The notes under the pieces: model-generated | What the model was told of the DNA's origin: nothing | Databases searched by the model: none | Seen by the model: only the letters and a program-made list of their open reading frames with translations | Made by a program: the position numbers and the translations under genes | Shown here: positions 43,299 through 52,836 of the stretch, piece by piece | Position numbering within the stretch: position 1 is the stretch's first letter | Layout: every line of letters begins with the position of its first letter | From: CAVRQM01 sp963838805 | Lineage (GTDB): Bacteria > Pseudomonadota > Alphaproteobacteria > Acetobacterales > Acetobacteraceae | Direction: 5' to 3' | Assembly: GCA_963838805.1 (NCBI GenBank) | Contig: CAWISK010000014.1 | Coordinates: 1-64,000 of the forward strand | DNA length: 64,000 nucleotides

Positions 43299-44187
43299 CG
43301 TGGGCGCAAGCCAAGGCGCGCCGTCCAGCAGGCCTGGGACAATCGGGGCCCAGGGCGTTGATGAGGTCGCCCGCGTGGGCACGAACCCGCGCGAAGCCGG
43401 GGCTCTTCGTGAGCCGCGTCTCGTCCATGTACAGGTGCCGGGAAATCTCGATCTGCAAAGCATGTACCCGCTCACGCGGGCGACCGTAGTGGCGGGTGAT
43501 GTAGCCGCCGGCATAAGGATCGTTGCGCCGCACCGAATAGCCGAAGCGGTTGAACGCCTGCTCGACGAAGCGGGTGGCATGGGCGGCGCAGGCGGTGCCG
43601 TGGGCGTCCCCCAGCACGATGTCATTCGCCGGCTGGCCTGATCATGCCCGCGGCCGGCATGGAATGGCAGTCGATCAGCAGGCACAGGCCGAACCGGGCG
43701 CGGGTCGAAGTCCACCAAATCGTGCAGCGCGTCGTGGAACGGCTGCCAGCAGGTGCGCATCCGCTCGACTGCCTCGGCGAAGGGCAGCTTGCGGCCGTAG
43801 ATGCTCTCGCCGGACGCCACCACCCGGGCGATGGTGCCAAGCCCGGCGCTGACGCGGGCGCTCGCCGTGTTCACCCAATCCGGCAGCGCCTCCTCGAACA
43901 TGGCCGGGTCGAGTTCCCATTTCTCGCGATTGGCGTCGCAATAGGCACGTGGAAAGTTCGCCGTCAGCAGTGGCGCCCCGCGCCAGGGGAGCGGCGGAGA
44001 ACAGTTCGTCCACGAAGCAGTCCTCGCTGCGCCGCAAGCCGCTCGCATCGAGCCGGCTGCCGGCCAGGAAGTCGAGCGGATAGTCAGACCCGGAATGCGC
44101 CGACACGAACACCAGCGGTGCGGTCTGCTCCGCAGGGCGATGCAGCAGGAAGGGCACGCGGGCGGTGACGGGAAGCGGCAGGTCCAT
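43278..44187 (-). CDS. N-formylglutamate amidohydrolase (multiple frameshifts)
   Basis: Hydrolase family that splits N-formylglutamate to glutamate and formate (last step of one histidine-degradation route) and related N-acyl amino acids. Start ATG 44185-44187: MDLPLPVTARVPFLLHRPAE, VFVSAHSGSDYPLDFL and LRRSEDCFVDELFSAAPLAR. Frame breaks near 43980, 43700 and 43640 then separate GAPLLTANFPRAYCDANREK, RFGLCLLIDCHSMPAAG and ANDIVLGDAHGTACAAHATR. The conserved HS, PR/DANRE and DCHS elements are all present. The 3' end is uncertain: one frame stops at 43278, another at 43261, both inside the sRNA terminator region. Three or more shifts in 900 bp exceed the local average, so true decay is possible. 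No hut genes adjoin it. Confidence 0.78.
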
Positions 44188-44242
44188 GCCGTATAGAAGC
44201 GGTGACCGGGCGGTACTGCAATCCGCCCCGCCGGCCCGAGTG

Positions 44243-45764
44243 TCAGTGCAGCGCCGGTGTGAAGGCAAAGGCGAAAATGCGGCCGTCGCCCGCGACGTAC
44301 AGGCGCCCATCGGCAACCAGGATGGTATTCAGGTGGCGCACCTCGGCTGCCGCGTCCGTGGCGCCCCCGCCATTGAACAGCACCTGCCCGGTGTCGCCGC
44401 GAAAGCCGTGCAGGCGCTCGTCGCCCTCGCCTCCTGCGATCCACACGACCGGGTTGGCCCTGCCATCGATGGTCGTGACAACCGGCACCCCGGCGCCCGC
44501 GAAGCTGCCGCACCACGCCGTGCGCAAGCCCGGCGGCGTTCCGGGTGTGATCAGGAGCGTGACCAGGGTGGGACTGCCGGACAGCGGCGGACAGGAGGAG
44601 CCGCTGGCGTGGAACGCGACCATCGCCCCGCCCGAGGCCGGATAGACGGCGCCAGCGGTAATGATCGGGCCGTCCGCGACGGCCTGCACGAGCAGTTGGC
44701 CGCCGATGCCGCCCAGTTTCGTCCTGTCGAGCACGTAAGCATTGCCGTCCTTGCCGAGCGCCAGCAACAGCTTCTGGGCGCCCCCGCCGGGCACGGGCAG
44801 ATCGATCGGCAAGGGCCCGGTGCCGCCAAGATCCGCATCTCGCTCATCGAGCTGCTGCCAATTGCCGGGCGCGAAATAGTCGCGCGGATCGGCCGAATGT
44901 GACAGGTCGAGCGGCAGCCGGATGATCGCCTCGCCGTCGCCCCAGGGTACTGGCGCCAAGCGTGTTGCCGGTCGCGGCGAACATGGAGGTGCCGTCGAAG
45001 GCGATGGCACCTTGCGACCAGATGCCGCCCTTCTCCGCGCGCGTGCCCCAGATCGCCGCCACATGCGGTCGCGGCGCCACGTCCAGGCCCACCACCCAGC
45101 CGTGGTAGGCTTGGCAATCGCCGAGATTGCCGCCGAACGGCACATAGAGCCGCCCGCGCACAAGGACCAGCGCGCCGCGCTGGTTCTGGATCGTCGGCGT
45201 GAAGAACACACCATGCCGCCCCAGTTCATCGGCCAGATCGACCGGCCAACCCGGCAGCACCGAGCCGTCCTTGAGCGAAAGCCCGAACACCAGATGCTGC
45301 GCCAGGCCCGTCTTGCGGCTGACAAAGGCATCCAGATAGATCGCCCCGGAGGACGCATCGATCACTGGCGTCCCGGTGATGCCGACCGGGCTGATGTTAC
45401 CGCAGGGCAGGTCCGAGCGCGGCACGATCCGGCCCAGGGCAGTCCGCCAGATCGCCGCACCGGTCTGTGCATCGATCGCCTGCACCACGTTGGACTCGGT
45501 GGCGACGATCAGCATCCCGTGCGCGGCGCCGGCCGGCTTCCAGTACAGCGGCTGCGCGTAGATGTGGCCCTCGACCCGGCCATCGAAATCGCGCACCCGA
45601 TGCGCGCTGGCAGCGGCCGTCCAGGTCAGGCCCGGAACCACATAGCGGCCGGTGCGCGCCGAATCCCCGTGATAGGTGGCGACCGTGTCATCGGCCGCCG
45701 CCGGCGAGATTGACGCGGCCAGGAGCAGGCCCGCGCTCAGCGTCATCACAGACAGCAATCGCAT
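44243..45764 (-). CDS. Exported PQQ-like beta-propeller protein (one frameshift)
   Basis: About 506 aa with signal peptide MRLLSVMTLSAGLLLAASIS then PAAADD. The mature protein shows repeated blades of the quinoprotein dehydrogenase kind: IVATESNVVQAIDAQTGAAI, SGAIYLDAFVSRKTG, LVLVRGRLYVPFGGNLGDCQ and MFAATGNTLGA. After a break near 44945 follow VPWGDGEAIIRLPLDL, LALGKDGNAYVLDRTKLGGI, VVWIAGGEGDERLHGFRGDT and a final LYVAGDGRIFAFAF. I do not see a full PQQ-dehydrogenase active site, so it may be a structural propeller or a substrate-binding protein. The corrected length and repeats support one gene. Confidence 0.78.
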
Positions 45765-45827
45765 ACGCGTCGCTCCGTCCCGGAAGGTCAGCCTCAGCCT
45801 CGCTGCTCCAGTCTATGACGTGAGCGC

Positions 45828-46889
45828 TCAGTCCGTAACAGGACGATCGGCGGCAACGAGGCTTGCCCGCCACCCCTCGCGCAGGTTTGCGAGAGCGGTC
45901 GGCGGCGAGGCGATGGCGGCGCGCGCGAAGTGCCGGACCCGTGCCTTGTCGTGCTCGGCGGTGATGTATTCGACCGGCGACTTGCCGTCGATCCGGGCCA
46001 GCATCAAGGCCGGCAGCAGGGCGGCGGTCCTGCGTTCCAGGGAACCCGCGTCCTCCCAGCCGGCGCCGCCCAGCCAGGCCGTGGCGAGCGCGTCGAAACA
46101 GGCGAGGAAGGCGTCGGCCGCGGACGGTACCCAGACGCATTTCAGCAGGAGGTGGTTGAGGCAGAACGCGGCGTCAAAGGCGGGATCGCCATAGCAGGCG
46201 CATTCGGCGTCGAGCAAAACCGGGCCGCCTGACCCCGACGAGCGTGGTCCGCACAGGATGTTCTTCGGGCTGACATCGCCATGCACCAGGGCGATGCGCG
46301 CCTCCAGCGTGGCCCGCGCCAGTGCGCGCAGGCGGGGGGCGAGATCGGCGTGGTGCAACGCCGCCGCTTCGAGATAGGGGTCCAGGCGGATTGCCTGGAA
46401 CAGCGCCTGATTGGCGAAACGCGCGGCGAGCGCGGGATCGCGCGCGGTCGCGGAATGGATCGCCGCCAGCACACGGCCGACGGCTGCGGCAAAGCCCGGA
46501 TCGGCGCGGCCGTCGCGCAGTTCGGTCTTCCATACCGGATGATCGGCCGGCTCCAGGAACGTCATGGCAAACATCCCGGCCGCCGGATCATGCGCGAGCA
46601 CCTGCGGCGCGGAGCCCGGAGCGATTTCGTTCGCGAGGCGCAGCCACGCAACCTCGTGCGCGTTGCGGCTCGTCGGCACCTGCCAGTCCTGCTGCACGCG
46701 CAGCTTGGACAATGCGCGCTTGAGGGCAAAGATGCGGCCGTTCGCCTCGACCCGAAGAATGTCCGAGGCCACGCCGCCGGTCAGCGGCGTCAGCACCGCC
46801 GATGCCGGATCGCCGACAAGTCCGCTGTCATGCAGGAAGGCGGCAACCGCCGGATCGGGCGGAGTGGGGATGGCCGTGGCTAGGGACAT
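45828..46889 (-). CDS. APH-type phosphotransferase
   Basis: Kinase-like protein of 353 aa in the aminoglycoside phosphotransferase/choline kinase fold. Nucleotide-binding N-lobe has LTGGVASDILRVEANGRIFA and LKRALSKLRV (Lys for ATP). The catalytic loop is ALVHGDVSPKNILCG (Asp and Asn) and the metal-binding Asp is in LLDAECACYGDPAFDAAF. Family members phosphorylate small hydroxylated metabolites; the substrate here cannot be inferred, and resistance should not be assumed. It is divergent from tRNA-Val and follows no obvious partner. Confidence 0.88.
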   Translation of the reverse strand: MSLATAIPTPPDPAVAAFLHDSGLVGDPASAVLTPLTGGVASDILRVEANGRIFALKRALSKLRVQQDWQVPTSRNAHEVAWLRLANEIAPGSAPQVLAHDPAAGMFAMTFLEPADHPVWKTELRDGRADPGFAAAVGRVLAAIHSATARDPALAARFANQALFQAIRLDPYLEAAALHHADLAPRLRALARATLEARIALVHGDVSPKNILCGPRSSGSGGPVLLDAECACYGDPAFDAAFCLNHLLLKCVWVPSAADAFLACFDALATAWLGGAGWEDAGSLERRTAALLPALMLARIDGKSPVEYITAEHDKARVRHFARAAIASPPTALANLREGWRASLVAADRPVTD

Positions 46890-46941
46890 GGTCCGGGGAC
46901 TTGCGCCTCGCGCGACGCGTGTTTACGAACGGCGCGCGGAT

Positions 46942-47016
46942 GGGCGCGTAGCTCAGCGGGAGAGCACCACCTTGACACGGTGGGGGTCACAGGTTCAATC
47001 CCTGTCGCGCCCACCA
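46942..47016 (+). tRNA. tRNA-Val (anticodon GAC)
   Basis: Acceptor GGGCGCG pairs with CGCGCCC, discriminator A, encoded CCA. The anticodon stem CCACC/GGTGG encloses loop TTGACAC, so the anticodon is GAC. D-arm GCTCAGCGGGAGAGC and T-loop TTCAATC are normal; 75 nt with CCA. Confidence 0.96.
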
Positions 47017-47070
47017 TCCGAACCCACTGATTTCGCTCGCGCATCTGGCCCCTTCCGTGTCTGATGCGGA

Positions 47071-47565
47071 CTAACCGCGCGCCCGCATCAGGCGTGCCTT
47101 GTCCCGCTGCCAGTCCCGCGCCGCGATCGCCTGCCGCTTGTCCGCCTTTTTGCGCCCCTCGCCCACGCCCAGCAGCACCTTCGCGCGGCCGCGGTCGTTG
47201 AAATGGATCTGCAACGGCACCAGGGTCACGCCCTCGCGCGCCACGGCACCCAGAAGCTGGTTGATCTGCTTGTGCTTCAGCAGCAGCTTGCGCGGCGCGC
47301 GCGGCTCGAAGCGGCTCAGCACGCCGCCCTGGTATTCCGGGATATAGGCGTTGAACAGGAACATTTCGCCGTCGCGCTCGCCGGCCCAGGCCTCAGTCAG
47401 CGTGGCGCGGCCGTGACGCAGGCTCTTCACCTCCGGCCCCTTCAGCACGATCCCGGCCTCGACCGTCTCCTTGATCGTGTAATCGAAGCGCGCCTTGCGG
47501 TTCTGCGCCGCGATCCCGTGGCTGATCAGGCCGGATTTCGGCTTGCCTGTCTTGTGTTCGGCCAA
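47071..47565 (-). CDS. smpB: SsrA-binding protein
   Basis: Binds tmRNA and delivers it to stalled ribosomes for trans-translation. The 164 aa include NRKARFDYTIKETVEAGIVL, KGPEVKSLRHGRATLTEAWA, YIPEYQGGVLSRFEPRAPRK and a basic C-terminal tail KKADKRQAIAARDWQRDKAR that fills the mRNA channel. The start appears to be TTG 47563-47565 with GCGGAG upstream, 10 bp after dapA. tmRNA itself is not in the window. dapA-smpB adjacency is common in alphaproteobacteria. Confidence 0.95.
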   Translation of the reverse strand: MAEHKTGKPKSGLISHGIAAQNRKARFDYTIKETVEAGIVLKGPEVKSLRHGRATLTEAWAGERDGEMFLFNAYIPEYQGGVLSRFEPRAPRKLLLKHKQINQLLGAVAREGVTLVPLQIHFNDRGRAKVLLGVGEGRKKADKRQAIAARDWQRDKARLMRARG

Positions 47566-47575
47566 GCTCCGCGCC

Positions 47576-48457
47576 TCAGTTCAGCAGCCCGACCTCGACC
47601 ATCGCCGCGCGCACGCGGGTCCGCGTGGCCTCCGCGACAGGGGCGAGCGGCAGGCGGCAGGCATCCGTAGCGTGGCCTAGCAGGCTCGCGGCATATTTCA
47701 CTGGCCCGGGGCTGGTCTCCGCGAACATCGCGTCATGCAACGGCAGCATGCGCTCCTGCAACTCGATCGCGCGTGCGGGCCGACCCTCATTCCAGGCCGC
47801 GTGCATCTCGCTGCACAGGCGCGGCGCTACGTTGGCGGTGACGCTGATGCAGCCGTCGCCGCCGGCGGCAAGGAAGGCGACGGCGGTATGATCCTCGCCG
47901 GAGAGCTGGACGAAATCCTTCCCGCAGGCGCGGCGCGTATGGAGAGGACGGGCGAGATTCGCGGTCGCATCCTTCACGCCGACTACGTTCGGATGCCGCG
48001 CCAGCCGCGCCATCGTCTCGACACTCATATCGACCACGCTGCGCGACGGAATGTTATAGATCAGCAACGGCAGCTCGGCCGCGTCGGCGACCGCGGTGAA
48101 ATGCAGGAACAGCCCCTCCTGCGTCGGCTTGTTGTAGTAGGGCGTCACAACCAGCACACCGTCGGCACCCACCTTGTGGGCGTGCCGCGCCAAGCTTACC
48201 GCCTCGGTGGTGCTGTTCGAGCCGGCGCCGGCGATCACCGGCACCCGGCCGCGCGCGACCGAGACGGTGATCTCGACCACGCGCCGATGCTCGTCATGCG
48301 TGAGCGTCGGCGATTCGCCGGTGGTGCCGACCGGCACCAGACCGTTGGTGCCTTCGGTGATCTGCCAATCGACGAAGCTCTCCAGCGCGCGCTCGTCCAC
48401 CGATCCGTCCGAGCGCATCGGCGTGATGAGAGCGACCAGCGAGCCTTTGAACATCAT
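47576..48457 (-). CDS. dapA: 4-hydroxy-tetrahydrodipicolinate synthase
   Basis: Condenses pyruvate with aspartate semialdehyde, entering lysine and diaminopimelate synthesis for peptidoglycan. TIM barrel of 293 aa: GSLVALITPMRSDGSVDE, LVPVGTTGESPTLTHDEHRR, VIAGAGSNSTTEAVSLARHA, VVTPYYNKPTQEGLFLHF. The catalytic Tyr is in YNIPSRSVVDM, the Schiff-base Lys in VVGVKDATANLAR. The ATG-ATG pair at 48452-48457 follows GGAG; I use the first. It is divergent from the lytic transglycosylase gene and cotranscribed with smpB. Confidence 0.96.
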   Translation of the reverse strand: MMFKGSLVALITPMRSDGSVDERALESFVDWQITEGTNGLVPVGTTGESPTLTHDEHRRVVEITVSVARGRVPVIAGAGSNSTTEAVSLARHAHKVGADGVLVVTPYYNKPTQEGLFLHFTAVADAAELPLLIYNIPSRSVVDMSVETMARLARHPNVVGVKDATANLARPLHTRRACGKDFVQLSGEDHTAVAFLAAGGDGCISVTANVAPRLCSEMHAAWNEGRPARAIELQERMLPLHDAMFAETSPGPVKYAASLLGHATDACRLPLAPVAEATRTRVRAAMVEVGLLN

Positions 48458-48534
48458 CCGAAACTCCAGCGAGTGGCGAAAGCTAGGCGGCCGGGGGGTG
48501 CGCCGCAAGGCGGCGGCTTGCTACCCTGTGGCCC

Positions 48535-50502
48535 ATGCGCGCGCTGCTTCTCACGAGCCTGCTCCTTCTGCCACTGGCCGCGCGGGCCGGCACGGCGGAA
48601 ATCGGCGCGGGTGTCATGGAGCTGGTGCATGCGGACCGCTGGGCAGAGGCGGACGCGGCGGCGGCCGCCCTGCCCGATCCGGTGGCGCGCAAGCTGGTCA
48701 CGTTCTACCGCCTGCTGGCGCCGGGTGCCGCACGTGTGGCCGAGATCGACGCGTTCCGCGCCGCCAATCCCGGCTGGCCGTCGCAGGCCACGCTGCGGCG
48801 AAGGCGCGAGGAAGCGATCGCGGCCGAGCCGGACGACGAAGTGGCGCTGGCCGCCTGCGACCGCGAGCGGCCCGCGACCGCCCCTGCCCTGATACGCTGT
48901 GCCGAGGGCGATCTGCGGCAGAACCGGTTCGAGGATGCCGCCGCTGCCGTGCGCGCGGCCTGGATCGCTGCACCGCCCGATGACGCCTGGGAAACGAAGT
49001 TCCTGCACGACTGGGGCCAGGCCATCGGCCCGTCCGAGCAATGGCAGCGCTTCGACCGGCTTGCCTGGTCCGATACCGCCGGCGCCGCGTTGCAGGTGCA
49101 GCGCCTCGCGACCGAGGACCAGCCGCGCGCCGAGGCGCGACTGGCACTACGGCGTGACGACCCGCAAGCGGCGACCCTGCTCGCCAGCCTTTCGCCCGAA
49201 CAGCGGGATGCGCCCGCGATGGTGCTGGAACAGGCGCGCTGGCTGCGGCGGGCCGGCCACGACGACCAGGCCCTGGCATTGTGGATTTCCCGCGGCGCCG
49301 CCGCCGAGCGGGCCGCACCCGCTGAGCGGCGCGCGCTGTTCTGGAACGAGCGCAACATCCTGGCACGGCGGCTTCTAGCGGCAGGAGATGCAAAGGGCGC
49401 CTATGCCCTGGCGGCGGGGGCGGCCCAGGCGGCACCGGAGCAGGAGGCCGATGCCGCGTTCCTGGCCGGGTGGATCGCGCTGCGCCGACTATCGGACCCA
49501 TCGCTGGCGGAGAAGCATTTCGCGGTCGTGGCCCAGGTCTCGCGCGCGGTGATCACGCAGGCCCGCGCGCATTACTGGCTGGCCCGCGCCGCCACGGCGA
49601 TGGGCGATGCCGCGCGGGCGCAACGGGAATACGCGGCGGCTTCGGCCTATCCCTCGACCTATTATGGGCAACTGGCGATTCTGGCGGGGCGCGCGGACCC
49701 CGCGCGGCTCGACGCACGCATCGTCGCCCGGCGCGATCCCGTCTGGGACCGTGCGCAGGCGCTGGCGTTCGCCACGAGCGAACTGGTACGGGCCAGCATC
49801 TGGCTGGTGGCCTGGGGCGAGCCAGGCCGCGCCGCCGCCTTTCTGTTGGCTCTGGACGAGGCCGGACCGAATCCCACGAGCCAGGCCCTCGCGGCACGGC
49901 TGGCGACCGGGTTCGGGATGCCGCAGACCGCAGTGAGCCTCGCCCGGCTGGCTGGCCGCTCTGGGGTGGTACTGCTCGATACCGGCTGGCCGGTCGCCGC
50001 CGCAATCCCCCGCAACAGTCCGGTGGACGCCGCCCTGGCGCTCGGCATCATCCGCCAGGAGAGCAGCTTCGATCCGGCGGTGATCAGTCCGGCCGGCGCG
50101 CGCGGCCTGATGCAACTGATGCCCGCGACCGCTGCCGCCGAGGCGCGCGGCCTGGGTGTCACGGCTTCGGCTGCCGCCCTCACCACTGATCCCGGCCTCA
50201 ACGTCCAACTCGGCAGCACCTATCTGGCCGCGCTGTTGACGCGGTTCTCGACCTCGGTCCCGCTGGCGGTCGCGGCCTACAACGCCGGCCCGTCGCGCGT
50301 GACCGGGTGGCTCGCCGTCAATGGCGATCCCCGGCCCGGCAGCGGCGCGGATGGGCCGGACATGACCGACTGGATCGAGCTGATCCCGTTCAGCGAGACG
50401 CGCAACTACGTACAGCGTGTCCTCGAGAACGCGGTGATCTACCGGGCGAAACTGGGCGAGACCGCGTTCGAGCCGGTGCCGTGGCCGCATTCGCCCGCCT
50501 GA
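48535..50502 (+). CDS. Soluble lytic murein transglycosylase
   Basis: Periplasmic enzyme of 655 aa that cuts peptidoglycan glycan strands with 1,6-anhydro product. Signal peptide MRALLLTSLLLLPLAARAGT. A long alpha-superhelical region (about 30-480, TPR-like, e.g. ALWISRGAAAERAAPAERRA) is followed by the SLT catalytic domain (about 495-640). The catalytic Glu is in ALGIIRQESSFDPAVISPAG; ARGLMQLMPATAAAEARGLG and PLAVAAYNAGPSRVTGWL complete the signature. The next gene, pgpA, starts inside its last codons, so translation may be coupled. Confidence 0.95.
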   Translation: MRALLLTSLLLLPLAARAGTAEIGAGVMELVHADRWAEADAAAAALPDPVARKLVTFYRLLAPGAARVAEIDAFRAANPGWPSQATLRRRREEAIAAEPDDEVALAACDRERPATAPALIRCAEGDLRQNRFEDAAAAVRAAWIAAPPDDAWETKFLHDWGQAIGPSEQWQRFDRLAWSDTAGAALQVQRLATEDQPRAEARLALRRDDPQAATLLASLSPEQRDAPAMVLEQARWLRRAGHDDQALALWISRGAAAERAAPAERRALFWNERNILARRLLAAGDAKGAYALAAGAAQAAPEQEADAAFLAGWIALRRLSDPSLAEKHFAVVAQVSRAVITQARAHYWLARAATAMGDAARAQREYAAASAYPSTYYGQLAILAGRADPARLDARIVARRDPVWDRAQALAFATSELVRASIWLVAWGEPGRAAAFLLALDEAGPNPTSQALAARLATGFGMPQTAVSLARLAGRSGVVLLDTGWPVAAAIPRNSPVDAALALGIIRQESSFDPAVISPAGARGLMQLMPATAAAEARGLGVTASAAALTTDPGLNVQLGSTYLAALLTRFSTSVPLAVAAYNAGPSRVTGWLAVNGDPRPGSGADGPDMTDWIELIPFSETRNYVQRVLENAVIYRAKLGETAFEPVPWPHSPA

Positions 50503-51020
50503 TCGCGAGCGGCTGCGGCCTCGGCTACGCGCCGCGGGCACCCGGAACCGCCGGATCGCTGGCAGCGGTCCTGCTGGCCGGCGTGCTGCTCGCCTGGGGA
50601 CCGCCCGCCTTGCCCGTCGCCGCACTCCTCGCCATCGTGGCGGGAGCCTGGGCCATTCCGGCGGCGCACGCGGCCCGTGATCCCGGCTGGGTGGTGATCG
50701 ACGAGGTTGCCGGCCAGTGGATCGCGGCACTCGGCCTGCTGCGGGCTGACTGGAGCTGGCACGGATGGAAAGGGTTGCTGCTGGCCTTCATGCTGTTCCG
50801 CGCCCTGGACATCGCCAAGCCCGGCCCGGTCGGCTGGGCGGACCGACGCACGGGACCGGTCTGGGTGATGGCCGACGACGTGATTGCCGGGCTGATCGCG
50901 GCCGCCGTACTCTTGGGCGCTGCGCGGAGCAGTCCCGGGGCTGCTCGACCTCTAGGCGATGCGGACGCAGGATGGCGAGCATGGACGAGGTCAGGCCGCA
51001 CCCGGAACCGCCGCTGCTGA
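50481..51020 (+). CDS. pgpA: Phosphatidylglycerophosphatase A
   Basis: Membrane phosphatase that makes phosphatidylglycerol from its phosphate. From GTG 50481, overlapping slt by 22 bp: LIASGCGLGYAPRAPGTAGS, WVVIDEVAGQWIAALGLL, FMLFRALDIAKPGPVGWADR and VWVMADDVIAGLIAAAVLL, all PgpA signatures with four membrane segments. The frame continues to 51020 through an Arg-rich tail that overlaps the DUF2252 start. A one-base shift in the run near 50935-50945 would instead end GLLDL at 50956, which looks more natural. So the last ~25 residues are doubtful. Confidence 0.9.
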   Translation: MAAFARLIASGCGLGYAPRAPGTAGSLAAVLLAGVLLAWGPPALPVAALLAIVAGAWAIPAAHAARDPGWVVIDEVAGQWIAALGLLRADWSWHGWKGLLLAFMLFRALDIAKPGPVGWADRRTGPVWVMADDVIAGLIAAAVLLGAARSSPGAARPLGDADAGWRAWTRSGRTRNRRC

Positions 51021-52342
51021 CAGCCGAGGAACGCCGCGCGCTGGGCCACGCGCAGCGGGCGCACATGCCGCGTGGCGCGCACGGCACATGGTCGCAGGCG
51101 GCAGCGCAGCGCGACCCCGTGGCGCTGCTGATCGCCGCCGATCAGGGCCGGCTGCCAGCGCTACTGCCGCTGCGCTATCAGCGGATGCGGGCCGATCCGT
51201 TCGCCTTCCTGCGCGGAAGCGCGGCGCTGATGGCGGCGGATCTGGCGACCCTGCCCGACACCGGCCTGCGGGTGCAGGCCTGCGGCGACGCGCATCTGGC
51301 GAATTTCGGCGCCTACGCCTCGCCCGAGGGCACGCCGGTCTTCGACATCAACGATTTCGACGAGACCCTGCCGGCGCCGTTCGAGTGGGACATCAAGCGC
51401 CTCGCCACCAGCATCGTGCTGGCCGCATCGGTGCGCGGCCTGGCCGAGAAGGCGTCCCGCGCCTTGGCGCGCAGAGCGGCTCTGGCCTATCGCCAGCAGA
51501 TGGATGCGCTGGCCGCCCTGCCGCCGCTCGAGGCCTGGCGCACGCGCATAGATTTGGAGCGCGCCATCGAGGAGATCGGCGATCGCGACGTACGCCGGCG
51601 CGAGCGGCGCACCCTGGCCGATGTGGTCGCGGCGAGCAGTGCCGCCTATCGCCACCTGGTCGCATCGGACGGCAGGCTGCATCTGCCGGAGCGACCACCC
51701 GCCGTGTTTCGCCTGGGCGCCGAGGAGCCGATCGCCCACGCCGCCTTTGCCGCCTATCTCGACAGTCTTGCCGAGGAGCGGCGGGTGCTGGTCGAGCGCT
51801 ACCGGCTGCGCGACGTGGCGTTCAAGGCGGTGGGGGTCGGCAGCGTCGGCACGTTTTGCGCGCTAGGGCTGTTCGCCACCGCCGACGGCGAGACGCTGAT
51901 CCTGCAACTGAAACAGGCCGGGACGAGCGTGCTGGCTCCCTATGCCGGGGCCAGCCGCTATGCGGATCAGGGACAGCGCGTTGTGGTGGGACAGCGGCTG
52001 CTGCAAGCCAGCACGGACGTTTTCCTCGGCTGGGGGCAGGCGCCGTCCGCGGCGATGCATTTCTACGTCCGCCAGCTCAAGGACTCGCATATGGCGAAAA
52101 TCGGCGTGCGCATCGAGGGCGATGCGCTGCGGTTCTACGCTTCCCTGTGTGGGCGCACCCTGGCGCGCGCCCATGCCCGCGCCGGCGACGCGGCGCGGAT
52201 CGCGGGCTACCTGGGGCAGAGCGACACGTTCGATCAGGCGATCGACAGCTTCGCGCGGCTGTATGCGGGGCAGATGGTGGCCGATCACGCCGCCTTCTGC
52301 GCCGCGATCGCCGACGGGCGGATCGAGGCCGCCGCGCCGTGA
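50972..52342 (+). CDS. DUF2252 family protein
   Basis: A 456-residue protein of the DUF2252 family, related in fold to APH-type kinases. Kinase-like elements are visible: VQACGDAHLANFGAYASPEG (catalytic-loop-like GDxHxxN), VFDINDFDETLPAPFEWDIK (metal-binding-like DFDE) and VGVGSVGTFCALGLF with LQLKQAGTSVLAPY (nucleotide-loop-like). The order is unusual, with the GDxHxxN segment near the N-terminus, as known for the family. No substrate is known. It begins ATG 50972 (MASMDEVRPH) or ATG 50981 and overlaps pncC by GTGA, in a run with pgpA and slt. Confidence 0.85.
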   Translation: MASMDEVRPHPEPPLLTAEERRALGHAQRAHMPRGAHGTWSQAAAQRDPVALLIAADQGRLPALLPLRYQRMRADPFAFLRGSAALMAADLATLPDTGLRVQACGDAHLANFGAYASPEGTPVFDINDFDETLPAPFEWDIKRLATSIVLAASVRGLAEKASRALARRAALAYRQQMDALAALPPLEAWRTRIDLERAIEEIGDRDVRRRERRTLADVVAASSAAYRHLVASDGRLHLPERPPAVFRLGAEEPIAHAAFAAYLDSLAEERRVLVERYRLRDVAFKAVGVGSVGTFCALGLFATADGETLILQLKQAGTSVLAPYAGASRYADQGQRVVVGQRLLQASTDVFLGWGQAPSAAMHFYVRQLKDSHMAKIGVRIEGDALRFYASLCGRTLARAHARAGDAARIAGYLGQSDTFDQAIDSFARLYAGQMVADHAAFCAAIADGRIEAAAP

Positions 52343-52833
52343 TCGACCCGGCCATGCTGGCGCAGGCCGAGGCGCTGCTCGCTGTCTATCGCGCGCGCGG
52401 CAGGCGGTTGGCGACGGCGGAAAGCTGCACCGGCGGCCTGATCGCGGCCACCCTGACGGCGATCGCCGGCAGCAGCGACGTGGTGGAGTGCGGGTTCGTG
52501 ACCTACTCCAACGGCGCCAAGACGGCGATGCTCGGCGTACCGGGGGCGCTGATCGCGCGGGTGGGCGCGGTCAGCGAAGCGGTGGCGGCGGCGATGGCCG
52601 AGGGCGCGCTGGCCCGCAGCGAGGCGGATGCGGCGGTGGCCGTAACCGGCGTCGCCGGGCCGGGCGGCGGCAGCGCCGAGAAGCCGGTGGGGCTGGTCTG
52701 GTTCGGCTGCGCGCGGCGTGGCCAGCCCTCGCATACCGCGCGAGAGATCTTTGCCGGCGATCGGGCCGAGGTTCGGCGCGCCACGGTGGCGCGCGCCCTG
52801 GCGATGTTGCTCGCGGCGGCGCAGGAGGATTAA
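52339..52833 (+). CDS. pncC: Nicotinamide-nucleotide amidohydrolase PncC (CinA C-terminal family)
   Basis: Single-domain CinA-C protein of 164 aa that deamidates NMN to nicotinic acid mononucleotide in NAD recycling. The catalytic Ser is in LATAESCTGGLIAATLTAIA; VECGFVTYSNGAKTAMLGVP, GVAGPGGGSAEKPVGLVWFG and the C-terminal RAEVRRATVARALAMLL complete it. The start GTG 52339 overlaps the DUF2252 stop. The isochorismatase-like gene begins 3 bp after its stop; if that is a nicotinamidase, both would serve pyridine salvage. Confidence 0.92.
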   Translation: MIDPAMLAQAEALLAVYRARGRRLATAESCTGGLIAATLTAIAGSSDVVECGFVTYSNGAKTAMLGVPGALIARVGAVSEAVAAAMAEGALARSEADAAVAVTGVAGPGGGSAEKPVGLVWFGCARRGQPSHTAREIFAGDRAEVRRATVARALAMLLAAAQED

Positions 52834-52836
52834 CCC

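Noticed and set aside
45828..46889. APH-like protein as an antibiotic-resistance gene
   Set aside because: The fold motifs are shared by many metabolic kinases and nothing here points to an aminoglycoside substrate.
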